Assembly (NCBI GenBank): GCA_022615215.1
Contig: JAKEHD010000251.1
Span: forward strand, 1-14,323
Length of the DNA: 14,323 bases
Source of the DNA: Blastocatellia bacterium
Lineage (GTDB): Bacteria > Acidobacteriota > Blastocatellia > UBA7656
Direction of reading: 5' to 3'
Positions 6,203-12,566 of this stretch are shown in pieces. The notes beneath the pieces are model-generated. The model was not told where the DNA came from. It worked only from the letters and a program-made list of their open reading frames with translations, and searched no databases. Numbering within the stretch: position 1 is the stretch's first letter; each line of letters begins with the position of its first letter. The position numbers and the translations under genes are program-made.

Positions 6203-8173
6203 TTGAAATCCGCCAGACACTCATCGTTCAGATTGACCGTATTGAGCACGCTGGTAATTTCGGCCGGAGTGGTAGCAGTGGCACGGGCGGCGGCCGAGCA
6301 GGCCCTCTCTGCTGAATACGCATGGCTTGCGATGGTGGCCCTTGCGATATTCGTAGGGCCGATGACCAGCACAGTCTATATACCGGGAATGAAGGCCAGA
6401 CTCGCGCTCGGCGATATGGTGACCTTTGCCTGTGCGGCGCTTTTCGGGCCGAACGCGGCGATACTTGCGGCAGTGGCCGAAGGCTCTATCACTTCTTTAA
6501 AGCTGACCAATAACCTTCTCAAGTTCTCTTACAACATAGCCATGTTCGCGGTCTCTATGGCCGGCGCCAGTTTTGCCACTCAGGCGGCATTCCCGCTATT
6601 CGGGGTGAACCCCGGCCGGATGCCGGTTGGCGAAATGGTTGCAGCGTTGGGGTTGTTCACGGCCACCTACCTCGTAATTGCGACACTGCTCGTCACGGCC
6701 TACGTGTCGTTTTCGAACCGGGAGCCTTTCTGGAAATTCTGGAGAGACAACTGTCTCTGGATGTCGCTCAGTTACGCCGCAAGCGGTGTGTCGGCCCTGG
6801 CGGTCTGGCTTCTGGTCGAGCGGTTCGGGTACTACACTTTTCTGGTTCCGGTCGGATTCATAATGCTCGTGTTCCTCTTCTACAGAACTTACTTCCGGAA
6901 GGTCGAAAGCGCCAATAAGAGGACCGAACAGGTCGAAGAGCAACTCCGCCAATCGCAGAAGATGGAGGCGGTTGGAAGGCTTGCGGGCGGAGTGGCCCAC
7001 GATTTCAACAATCTGTTGACCGCCATCCTGGGCTACAGCGAGATATTGATTGCAAGCCTCGATGAACGCGATCCCCTGTGCAAGCACGTTGAGGAGATTA
7101 AAAAGGCCAGCGACCGCGCCGCCTCGCTCACGCGCCAATTGCTCGCCTTCAGCCGCAAACAGGTGCTCCAACCGAAAGTCATCAATCTCAACCTCGTAGT
7201 GGCCGACATGGAAAAGATGCTCGGCCGTCTCATAGGTGAAGATATAAACCTTGTGACCTATCCAGACCCGAATCTCGGTCGTATAAAGGCCGACCCAGGC
7301 CAGATAGAACAAGTGATAATGAATCTCGCGGTCAATGCGCGCGACGCAATGTCGGGCGGCGGCCGTATCTCCATAGAGACCGCAAACATCACCCTGGACG
7401 CGCCCCACACAGACGGGCACATAAATCTCCAGTCCGGACCTTACGTGATGCTCGCCGTCACAGACACCGGCTGCGGCATGGACCGCGAGACCCAATCACT
7501 CATCTTCGAGCCTTTCTTCACCACTAAGGAGAAAGGCAAAGGGACGGGACTCGGACTATCGACTGTCTACGGAATCGTACATCAGAGCGGCGGCGATATA
7601 GTCGTTGAAAGCGAACCCGGACGGGGCGCAACCTTCAAGATTTTCCTCCCCAGAGTTGCCGACGCGGGCGAGATTATCGAACAGGCGGAGGCTCTCGCCG
7701 AGGTCTATCCTGTCTCGGAGACCATCCTGCTTGTGGAAGACGAAGAGATAGTTCGAAACCTCTTACATGACATACTGAGAATGAAAGGGTATCACGTGCT
7801 CGAAGCGGCAAACGGCATAGAAGCCCTGGAGCTGTGCAGGCGCACGAGCAGGACTATAGACCTGATGATAACCGATGTGGTGATGCCGCAGATGGGCGGG
7901 CGCGAACTGGCCGAGCGGCTGGCTGAGTTGCGCCCCGAGACCAGAGTGCTTTACGTCTCCGGTTACACCGAGGATGAAATGGTCCACCACGGCGTATCTC
8001 AGGAGAAGATGAATTTCCTTCAGAAACCTTTCTCCCCGGACGCCCTCATCCAGAAGGTGCGCCACATTCTGGACGGATCGGAACGAAACCACAGCCCGCG
8101 TACGATCATATCAGACAGGCAGTCATCGGATTTCCCTGACTCTGCCGACACCTCATCCGACACGATACACTGA
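6203..8173 (+). CDS. Membrane-bound hybrid sensor histidine kinase with C-terminal receiver
   Basis: The 656-residue protein starts at TTG 6203, with AAGGTG about 9 nt upstream; I see no better start. Residues about 10-230 hold some six or seven hydrophobic segments forming an uncharacterised membrane sensor region, followed by a short linker helix. Then come HisKA with phospho-accepting His266 in GGVAHDFNNLL, and the HATPase: N box with Asn374 and Asn378, DTGCGM at 421-426, IFEPFFTTK at 434-442 and GKGTGLGLS at 445-453. The C-terminal receiver (about 506-623) has acidic E512/D513, phospho-accepting Asp558, Ser586 and Lys608. There is no PAS or GAF domain and no separate DNA-binding partner nearby, so the output is unknown. 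It follows the protease by 97 nt with hairpins between, so joint transcription is uncertain. Confidence 0.93.
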   Translation: MKSARHSSFRLTVLSTLVISAGVVAVARAAAEQALSAEYAWLAMVALAIFVGPMTSTVYIPGMKARLALGDMVTFACAALFGPNAAILAAVAEGSITSLKLTNNLLKFSYNIAMFAVSMAGASFATQAAFPLFGVNPGRMPVGEMVAALGLFTATYLVIATLLVTAYVSFSNREPFWKFWRDNCLWMSLSYAASGVSALAVWLLVERFGYYTFLVPVGFIMLVFLFYRTYFRKVESANKRTEQVEEQLRQSQKMEAVGRLAGGVAHDFNNLLTAILGYSEILIASLDERDPLCKHVEEIKKASDRAASLTRQLLAFSRKQVLQPKVINLNLVVADMEKMLGRLIGEDINLVTYPDPNLGRIKADPGQIEQVIMNLAVNARDAMSGGGRISIETANITLDAPHTDGHINLQSGPYVMLAVTDTGCGMDRETQSLIFEPFFTTKEKGKGTGLGLSTVYGIVHQSGGDIVVESEPGRGATFKIFLPRVADAGEIIEQAEALAEVYPVSETILLVEDEEIVRNLLHDILRMKGYHVLEAANGIEALELCRRTSRTIDLMITDVVMPQMGGRELAERLAELRPETRVLYVSGYTEDEMVHHGVSQEKMNFLQKPFSPDALIQKVRHILDGSERNHSPRTIISDRQSSDFPDSADTSSDTIH

Positions 8174-8288
8174 CAGCCGTCGGCCCCCAGCTATCAGCCG
8201 TCAGCTATCAGCCTTCAGCTATCGGCTATCAGACCGAAGACAGCCGACTGACTACTGATGGCTGAGGGCTGAGGACTGATGGCTGACA
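8172..8288. repeat. Inverted heptamer array (CTGATRG type) between convergent genes
   Basis: The left arm (8189-8232) is six tandem heptamers, mostly AGCTATC and variants; the right arm (8248-8287) is six heptamers, mostly CTGATGG and variants. The arms are inverted copies around a 15-nt centre and could form a large hairpin. TCA (left) and TGA (right) recur every 7 nt, giving stops in all frames on both strands. The carboxypeptidase stop and its last 11 residues lie within the array, and the kinase stop is at its left edge. It may also serve as a two-way terminator. Confidence 0.85.
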
Positions 8289-9220
8289 TTCGGGGTGTAT
8301 TCCCAGTGCCAGGGTTCGTAGAAGTATGGGCGGAACCCGAAGCGCGCAGCGTTCTTCACCAGCCAGCGATAGGCAGGCATCTGAACCTGAATGGCGCGGT
8401 TGAAATATGCGGTGCTGACAGGCGTGCCGCCTACATATATGTCGAGCGCGCGGCCTGTGAAGTGCGGACTGTTGAAAGCGAGGCCCGCGCGGCCGCTTCC
8501 GGGAGATTTCTTGCGCAACTCGGCCTGATACTCGCGCGAACGGTACGCTGAAATTATCTTGAGATACTTTTCCGTCAAGGCGAGATCGCCATCCGCCGTC
8601 ACAGAGAGTCCGAGCGAAGGGTCTTCGATTGCGGCCCTGACCATCCGCTTATAAGCCAGGTAGGTTTGACGCTCGACCTTGCGAAGCTCTTCGGGTCGCG
8701 AAGGGTGATAAAAATCCGAAGCAGGCGCGGTGAGCAGATGGTCTTCAGGCGGAGGGACGCGCTCTTTTATGCGGCGCGATTGGAAGGTCTCTATAATTCG
8801 ATACAGCGTGGCATCGTCGAGTATTCCGTCCGGCTCAAGCTGATTGGCCTGTTGCCATCTCGACAAAGCAAGCGCAAAGCGCCCGCTTCGAACATCCGCA
8901 TCCGTGCCTATCAGGCTCGAAATCAACGGAACGTAAAGCTCCCAGCCGCGCTGTGATTTGCCCCCGAAAAACCAGTTGAGGTCTGTTTGAAGCCGAAGGT
9001 TTTGAAGCGATGCCGAACTAAAAACAGATGCCGTTGATTCAACATCGGCATCCGTGCCGGCAGGCGCGGACAACCTGACCAGAGAATCACCCTCGTTGGC
9101 CTGTTGTTTCGCGGGCTTGTCTTTGCCCGATTGCACGGCGGCATCGCCCCTGAGGCTCACTGCTATAAGGATGGCCACAAAAAGAACGAACAACCCTGAG
9201 TAGACCCTTACATTCAACAT
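8252..9220 (-). CDS. M15 (VanY-type) D-alanyl-D-alanine carboxypeptidase with PG-binding-like domain
   Basis: The 322-residue protein begins with a signal peptide or membrane anchor (hydrophobic residues about 7-23). Residues about 100-147 (FALALSRWQQANQLEPDGIL and following) resemble a peptidoglycan-binding type 1 domain. The C-terminal part is the VanY/M15 metallopeptidase core: ISAYRSREYQ (223-232), SPHFTGRALD with zinc ligands His253 and Asp260, and EPWHWEY with Glu302 and His305. It would act in the envelope, trimming the terminal D-Ala of peptidoglycan peptides. The ATG at 9220 has GGGAG about 8 nt upstream. The last 11 residues (VSHQSSALSHQ) are encoded by the heptamer array and are unlikely to be ancestral; the catalytic motifs are intact. 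It is convergent with the kinase. Confidence 0.92.
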   Translation of the reverse strand: MLNVRVYSGLFVLFVAILIAVSLRGDAAVQSGKDKPAKQQANEGDSLVRLSAPAGTDADVESTASVFSSASLQNLRLQTDLNWFFGGKSQRGWELYVPLISSLIGTDADVRSGRFALALSRWQQANQLEPDGILDDATLYRIIETFQSRRIKERVPPPEDHLLTAPASDFYHPSRPEELRKVERQTYLAYKRMVRAAIEDPSLGLSVTADGDLALTEKYLKIISAYRSREYQAELRKKSPGSGRAGLAFNSPHFTGRALDIYVGGTPVSTAYFNRAIQVQMPAYRWLVKNAARFGFRPYFYEPWHWEYTPNVSHQSSALSHQ

Positions 9221-9425
9221 CTATTGTGCTCCCGGATAATAAAGCCTGGCAACGAACATAGTAATACATAACCGCATCACCACTCAACACTTCGCGCTCG
9301 ATCGGCTTTGTTTCTCTGCTCGCTCACAACCGACAACGGACAAATGTTAGGCGAAAACTGAATCTCGCAGCGGGCGGAAGCCGATGGTATCTTGGCTCAA
9401 AACTTTCATTTCATCCCGCGCGCAG

Positions 9426-9431
9426 TATAAT
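9426..9431 (+). promoter_or_regulatory. Candidate -10 box (TATAAT) for the PEGA lipoprotein
   Basis: A perfect TATAAT lies 37 nt before the ATG at 9469. No good -35 is found at 16-18 nt; CTTTCA at 9403-9408 is the nearest and poor. The rest of the 9221-9468 gap shows nothing else I can name. Confidence 0.4.
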
Positions 9432-9468
9432 ATTGAATTTCAAGGCAAGCTTCTTGAAGAGGAATCTT

Positions 9469-9903
9469 ATGACTAAAAAAAATCGCTTTTTACTTTCAGC
9501 CCTTTTTGCGTTGACGATCATGATATTCAATGGGTGTGTTACGGACCCGGCGACGGGCGACCAGGCGAACGCCAACAACTCCAATGCTCCGGCGCAGAAG
9601 ACGGGCGGGCCGGACCCATCTCGATCGGCGGGCAGCCCGGCTCAACCCAGAGAGAAGACGGGCCTCGGAAAAATCCAGGTCTCATCGCGCCCGGAAGGCG
9701 CTACGGTACTGCTCATTTCCGAAGACGAAGGCGGCGCAGGAACGCCTCAGCCGCGAGGCTCGACGCCGACCATAATCAACGATGTTGCGCCCGGCAAATA
9801 CACAGTTCATCTCGAACTGCGGGGCTACAAGTCCTTTCAAAAAAGCATAGAGGTGAAAGCCGACAAAACCGCTACGGTCAAAGCCGGTCTGAGGAAAAAC
9901 TGA
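9469..9903 (+). CDS. PEGA-domain lipoprotein
   Basis: The protein has 144 residues from the ATG at 9469, chosen because GAGG lies about 7 nt upstream; a TTG at 9433 is in frame but less likely. Residues 1-23 look like a lipoprotein signal ending at Cys23 (IMIFNGC); the positions before the cysteine are not ideal for a lipobox. Residues 24-65 are a low-complexity linker rich in Asn, Pro and Gly. Residues about 68-142 form a PEGA domain: GKIQVSSRPEGATVLL, then DVAPGKYTVHLELRGYKSF and the KSIEVKADKTATV strand. PEGA domains are small beta-sandwich modules of surface and envelope proteins, with no known catalytic role. It stands alone between the carboxypeptidase and the nuo genes; its partner is unknown. 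Confidence 0.85.
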   Translation: MTKKNRFLLSALFALTIMIFNGCVTDPATGDQANANNSNAPAQKTGGPDPSRSAGSPAQPREKTGLGKIQVSSRPEGATVLLISEDEGGAGTPQPRGSTPTIINDVAPGKYTVHLELRGYKSFQKSIEVKADKTATVKAGLRKN

Positions 9904-10255
9904 TCGTCAGCCTTATGGGCCGGCCGCCTCGGAGAACATAGAGGTCGTTCTTCAAGCCTATTCGAGTAGATGCCTTTGAGCGCTGCGCGCGCCGTTCGCT
10001 TCGGCAACGAGTTCGAAAGGCTTATGACGGGCCTTAGAGCGACGGCCTGTTTTGCAGCAGGTTCCGATGATAGCGAGGTCATCGCGCGATGGCCTGTCTC
10101 TTATACGTTGGCGCTCAGATTGACAACGCTTTGACCCCTATGCTAAAAGCATTGCGACCGGCAACAGCAGTCTTTCTCTAAGAGCAGTCAAAATTTATGC
10201 GAGATTCAGCGCGCGATGAGAACCATTCTGCGCGCAGCGTTTCGGGTTATATATA
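9904..10255. other. Intergenic region upstream of nuoC
   Basis: It contains the promoter candidate at 10120-10149 and a 13-nt match to the Tn5 mosaic end at 10094-10106. A 54-codon frame runs from ATG 9970 to 10134, but it has no ribosome site and no known motif, so I do not call it a gene. No nuoA or nuoB is present here, and I see no terminator for the lipoprotein gene. Confidence 0.55.
10120..10149 (+). promoter_or_regulatory. Candidate sigma70-type promoter of the nuo genes
   Basis: A perfect TTGACA at 10120-10125 is followed after 18 nt by TAAAAG at 10144-10149, with a TG one base upstream (extended -10). Transcription would start about 100 nt before nuoC. It is the best promoter match in the window. 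Confidence 0.5.
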
Positions 10256-11209
10256 ATGCCAGACGAAATCAAAGACACCCCGGAAGATCAGAGCGGAGAT
10301 AAACCGAGCGAGGAAAGCAAGGGAGCAGGGGAGCAGGGGAGCAGGGGAGCAGGGGAGCCGCGCGAGAGGGGAGCAGAGGAGCAGGGCCAGATTATCTCGG
10401 CATCCGCCGAGCACGGTTCGCCCACGGACGATGCGCCTGTTGAGGAAGCAGCCGCACCGCCGCCCGCAGAAGATAAACCTGCTGCGGCTGCTGAAGCGAC
10501 ATCCGAAGAAAAGCCCGATGCGCCCGCAAAGGATGCCGCAAAACCCGCGCCTCCGCGTGCGCCCGACGCTCGAAAACCGCCGCCTCCGCGCGCGGCTGCC
10601 CCGCCCGGCGACAGACCTGCAAAGCCTCCTCCCGCGAAGAAGGGACCGGTGGTAACTGTCGAAATCACAGATGACCCGTTCATAGATCGAATCAAAGAGA
10701 GATTTACAGGCGCGATAACCGAAGCGGTCGCCACGCACGGCCAACAGATCCTTGTCGTAAAGAAAGACGCTTATGTGGACCTGTGCCGATTTCTGCGCGA
10801 CGACGAAGAATATCCCTTCGACATGTGCTCGGATTTGACGGCGCTCCACTGGCCCGACCGCAAAGGGCAGGAGTTCGACATAGTTGTGAATCTCTATTCG
10901 GTGTCGAAGAACCGCCGCCTTCGCATCAAGACTGCCATTGCTGATGGCGAAGCGTGCGCGAGCGTCACTTCTATATGGGCGGGCGCTGATTGGATGGAGC
11001 GCGAAGTCTACGATATGTTCGGCATGAGGTTCGAGGGACATCCCGACCTGCGGCGGGTACTGCTGCCCCAAGACTGGCCGGGCCATCCGCTGCGCAAAGA
11101 GTACCCTATCGGATACCAGGATAACGAGTGGACCGATAAACACCTCGACTACCGCGAAGTCGACTACGACACGAGCTTGATAGATGTGAAGTACGCGGAA
11201 AGAAGATAG
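10256..11209 (+). CDS. nuoC: NADH-quinone oxidoreductase subunit C with long N-terminal extension
   Basis: The 317-residue protein has two parts. Residues about 132-317 are a full NuoC (30 kDa subunit) domain, ending in the family signature MEREVYDMFGMRFEGHPD and RRVLLPQDWPGHPLRKEYP (247-284). NuoC sits in the hydrophilic arm of complex I next to NuoD and NuoB. Residues 1-130 are an extension rich in Pro, Ala, Glu and Lys, predicted disordered, while usual NuoC is about 150-210 residues in all. Part of the extension (residues about 22-44) is the translation of an octamer DNA repeat. No clear ribosome site precedes the ATG; a GTG near residue 132 after GAAGGGACC could be an alternative start giving a normal-sized NuoC. 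First visible gene of the nuo cluster, with nuoD 142 nt downstream. Confidence 0.95.
   Translation: MPDEIKDTPEDQSGDKPSEESKGAGEQGSRGAGEPRERGAEEQGQIISASAEHGSPTDDAPVEEAAAPPPAEDKPAAAAEATSEEKPDAPAKDAAKPAPPRAPDARKPPPPRAAAPPGDRPAKPPPAKKGPVVTVEITDDPFIDRIKERFTGAITEAVATHGQQILVVKKDAYVDLCRFLRDDEEYPFDMCSDLTALHWPDRKGQEFDIVVNLYSVSKNRRLRIKTAIADGEACASVTSIWAGADWMEREVYDMFGMRFEGHPDLRRVLLPQDWPGHPLRKEYPIGYQDNEWTDKHLDYREVDYDTSLIDVKYAERR
10321..10389 (+). repeat. Octamer tandem repeat GGGAGCAG inside nuoC
   Basis: Four perfect GGGAGCAG units (10321-10352) are followed by a variant GGGAGCCG and degenerate copies to about 10389. The unit has no stop codon in any frame on either strand, so the nuoC frame stays open; it yields EQGSRGAGE-like peptide in the disordered extension. 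Confidence 0.9.
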
Positions 11210-11341
11210 AGTGATGCGTGATGCGTGAAATTTGCAATCAGCCTGTCGAAGGCTATTGAGTTGAATGTGATGCTGAGATTCGTGATTGGCTTATTAAAAA
11301 TCATCGACCCGAAAATCACACATCACGCATCACGCATCACT
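11210..11341. repeat. 19-nt perfect inverted repeat of GTGATGC heptamers between nuoC and nuoD
   Basis: AGTGATGCGTGATGCGTGA at 11210-11228 is perfectly inverted at 11323-11341. The heptamer GTGATGC recurs in both arms, with a further degenerate copy on the right. The left arm gives TGA at 7-nt steps, in all three frames, directly after the nuoC stop; the right arm does so on the other strand. In the nuo mRNA it would close a loop of about 94 nt just before the nuoD ribosome site. Confidence 0.92.
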
Positions 11342-11351
11342 GAGGTTCATA

Positions 11352-12485
11352 ATGCAAGAGCAAAATTCAGTGAAGAGCCGGGAGACGCTGTTCGACGCCG
11401 AAGAGATGGTGCTCAACATGGGACCGCAGCACCCTTCGACACACGGAGTGCTGAGGGTTTTGTTGAAGCTTGACGGCGAAACCGTCACAGACCTCGATTG
11501 CGATATAGGCTATCTGCACAGGGGCGTCGAAAAGATCGCCGAGCACGACACATACGCAATGATAACTCCCTACTGGGACCGGCTCGATTATGTCGCCGCA
11601 GTGTCGGGCGACCTATGTTATGTCGGAGGGGTCGAAAAGCTTTTACAGGTGGAGGTGCCCCGGCGCGCTCAGTACCTGCGCGTGATCCTCACCGAGCTTC
11701 AACGCATAGCCTCGCATCTGCTCTGGCTCGGCACCCACGCGATAGACATAGGCGCTGTGACGGTGCTGCTCTACTGCTTCCGCGAGCGCGAAGAGATACT
11801 CAAGATATTCGAGGACTTCATAGGCGCGCGCCTCACGGCCCACGCCTTTCGCATAGGCGGGCTTTGGTGGGATATATATCCCGAATTCGAAGAGCGCGTC
11901 CGCGACTTCCTCGATATACTTCCCGACCGCATAGAAGAGTATGAAGTGCTTCTGAACGCCAATCGAATATGGCTCAGTCGCACGGTTGGAATAGGCGTGC
12001 TCTCGTCCGAAGAGGCCATAAACCTGAGCCTTACCGGACCTGTGCTGCGCGGGTCGGGCGTCCGCTACGATGTGCGAAAAGCGCAGCCCTATTCCTCTTA
12101 TGAGGAATTCGAATTCGAGGTGCCGATAGGCGAAAACGGCGACACTTATGACCGTTACCTCGTGCGCATGGAAGAGATGAAGCAATCGGCGCTCATCATA
12201 GAACAGGCGCTCGACGGATTGCCCGAAGGCCCTGTGATGGCCAAAGTGCCGAAGGTTATAAAACCGCCTGCGGGCGAGGTCTATTTTCCGATAGAAGCGC
12301 CCAAGGGCGAACTGGGCGTTTATCTCGTGAGCGACGGCTCGAACAAGCCTTATCGCATGCGCATAAGGCCGCCCGCATACATAAATCTGCAATCGCTCAA
12401 ACGCATGGCAATAGGCCATCTGGTGGCGGATGTGGTCGCGCTCATCGGCACGATAGACATCGTGCTGGGCGAAGTTGACAGGTAA
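11352..12485 (+). CDS. nuoD: NADH-quinone oxidoreductase subunit D
   Basis: The 377-residue length is normal. NuoD (49 kDa subunit) forms much of the quinone-binding pocket of complex I with NuoB and NuoH. Visible signatures: NMGPQHPSTHGVLRV near the N-terminus, CDIGYLHRGVEKIAE, RLDYVAAVSGD, RIASHLLWLGTHAIDIGA, NRIWLSRTVGIGVLS, TGPVLRGSGVRYDVRKAQPY, and the C-terminal SLKRMAIGHLVADVVALIGT to IDIVLGEVDR. The GPQHPSTHG loop carries the His thought to contact quinone. TGAGG lies about 7 nt before the ATG. nuoE, F and G, which in many bacteria follow nuoD, are absent: the next gene is nuoH. Isoleucine codons are 23 ATA, 5 ATC, 0 ATT. No frameshift or missing block is seen. Confidence 0.97.
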   Translation: MQEQNSVKSRETLFDAEEMVLNMGPQHPSTHGVLRVLLKLDGETVTDLDCDIGYLHRGVEKIAEHDTYAMITPYWDRLDYVAAVSGDLCYVGGVEKLLQVEVPRRAQYLRVILTELQRIASHLLWLGTHAIDIGAVTVLLYCFREREEILKIFEDFIGARLTAHAFRIGGLWWDIYPEFEERVRDFLDILPDRIEEYEVLLNANRIWLSRTVGIGVLSSEEAINLSLTGPVLRGSGVRYDVRKAQPYSSYEEFEFEVPIGENGDTYDRYLVRMEEMKQSALIIEQALDGLPEGPVMAKVPKVIKPPAGEVYFPIEAPKGELGVYLVSDGSNKPYRMRIRPPAYINLQSLKRMAIGHLVADVVALIGTIDIVLGEVDR

Positions 12486-12488
12486 ATC

Positions 12489-12551
12489 TGAACGATGAAC
12501 GCTGAACGATGAATGATGAATATTCATCGTTCAGCGTTCATCATTCATCAT
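12489..12551. repeat. Heptamer palindrome (GAACGAT type) between nuoD and nuoH
   Basis: A perfect 21-bp stem, 12494-12514 against 12522-12542, encloses a 7-nt loop GATGAAT; four more base pairs extend it after one mismatch. Both arms are made of heptamers such as GAACGAT, GAACGCT and GAATGAT, with TGA every 7 nt on the plus strand and TCA on the right arm. It lies just before nuoH and creates a spurious in-frame ATG at 12513. Confidence 0.92.
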
Positions 12552-12566
12552 TTCGAGTTGAAACTT

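Noticed and set aside
6596..7495. 299-codon minus-strand open frame within the histidine kinase
   Set aside because: It is the shadow of the HisKA/HATPase coding sequence, whose motifs are intact on the plus strand.
8172..8288. CRISPR array
   Set aside because: The units are 7 nt, directly abutting and inverted between arms, with no spacers or 24-40-nt repeats.
9970..10134. 54-codon plus-strand ORF upstream of nuoC
   Set aside because: It has no ribosome site or known motif, and its 3' end overlaps the promoter candidate.
10247..11143. 298-codon minus-strand open frame over nuoC
   Set aside because: It is antisense to conserved NuoC signatures; its low-complexity sequence comes from the Pro/Ala-rich extension and the octamer repeat.
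11643..12527. 294-codon minus-strand open frame over nuoD
   Set aside because: It is antisense to a full-length NuoD, starts inside the heptamer palindrome and shows no independent motif.
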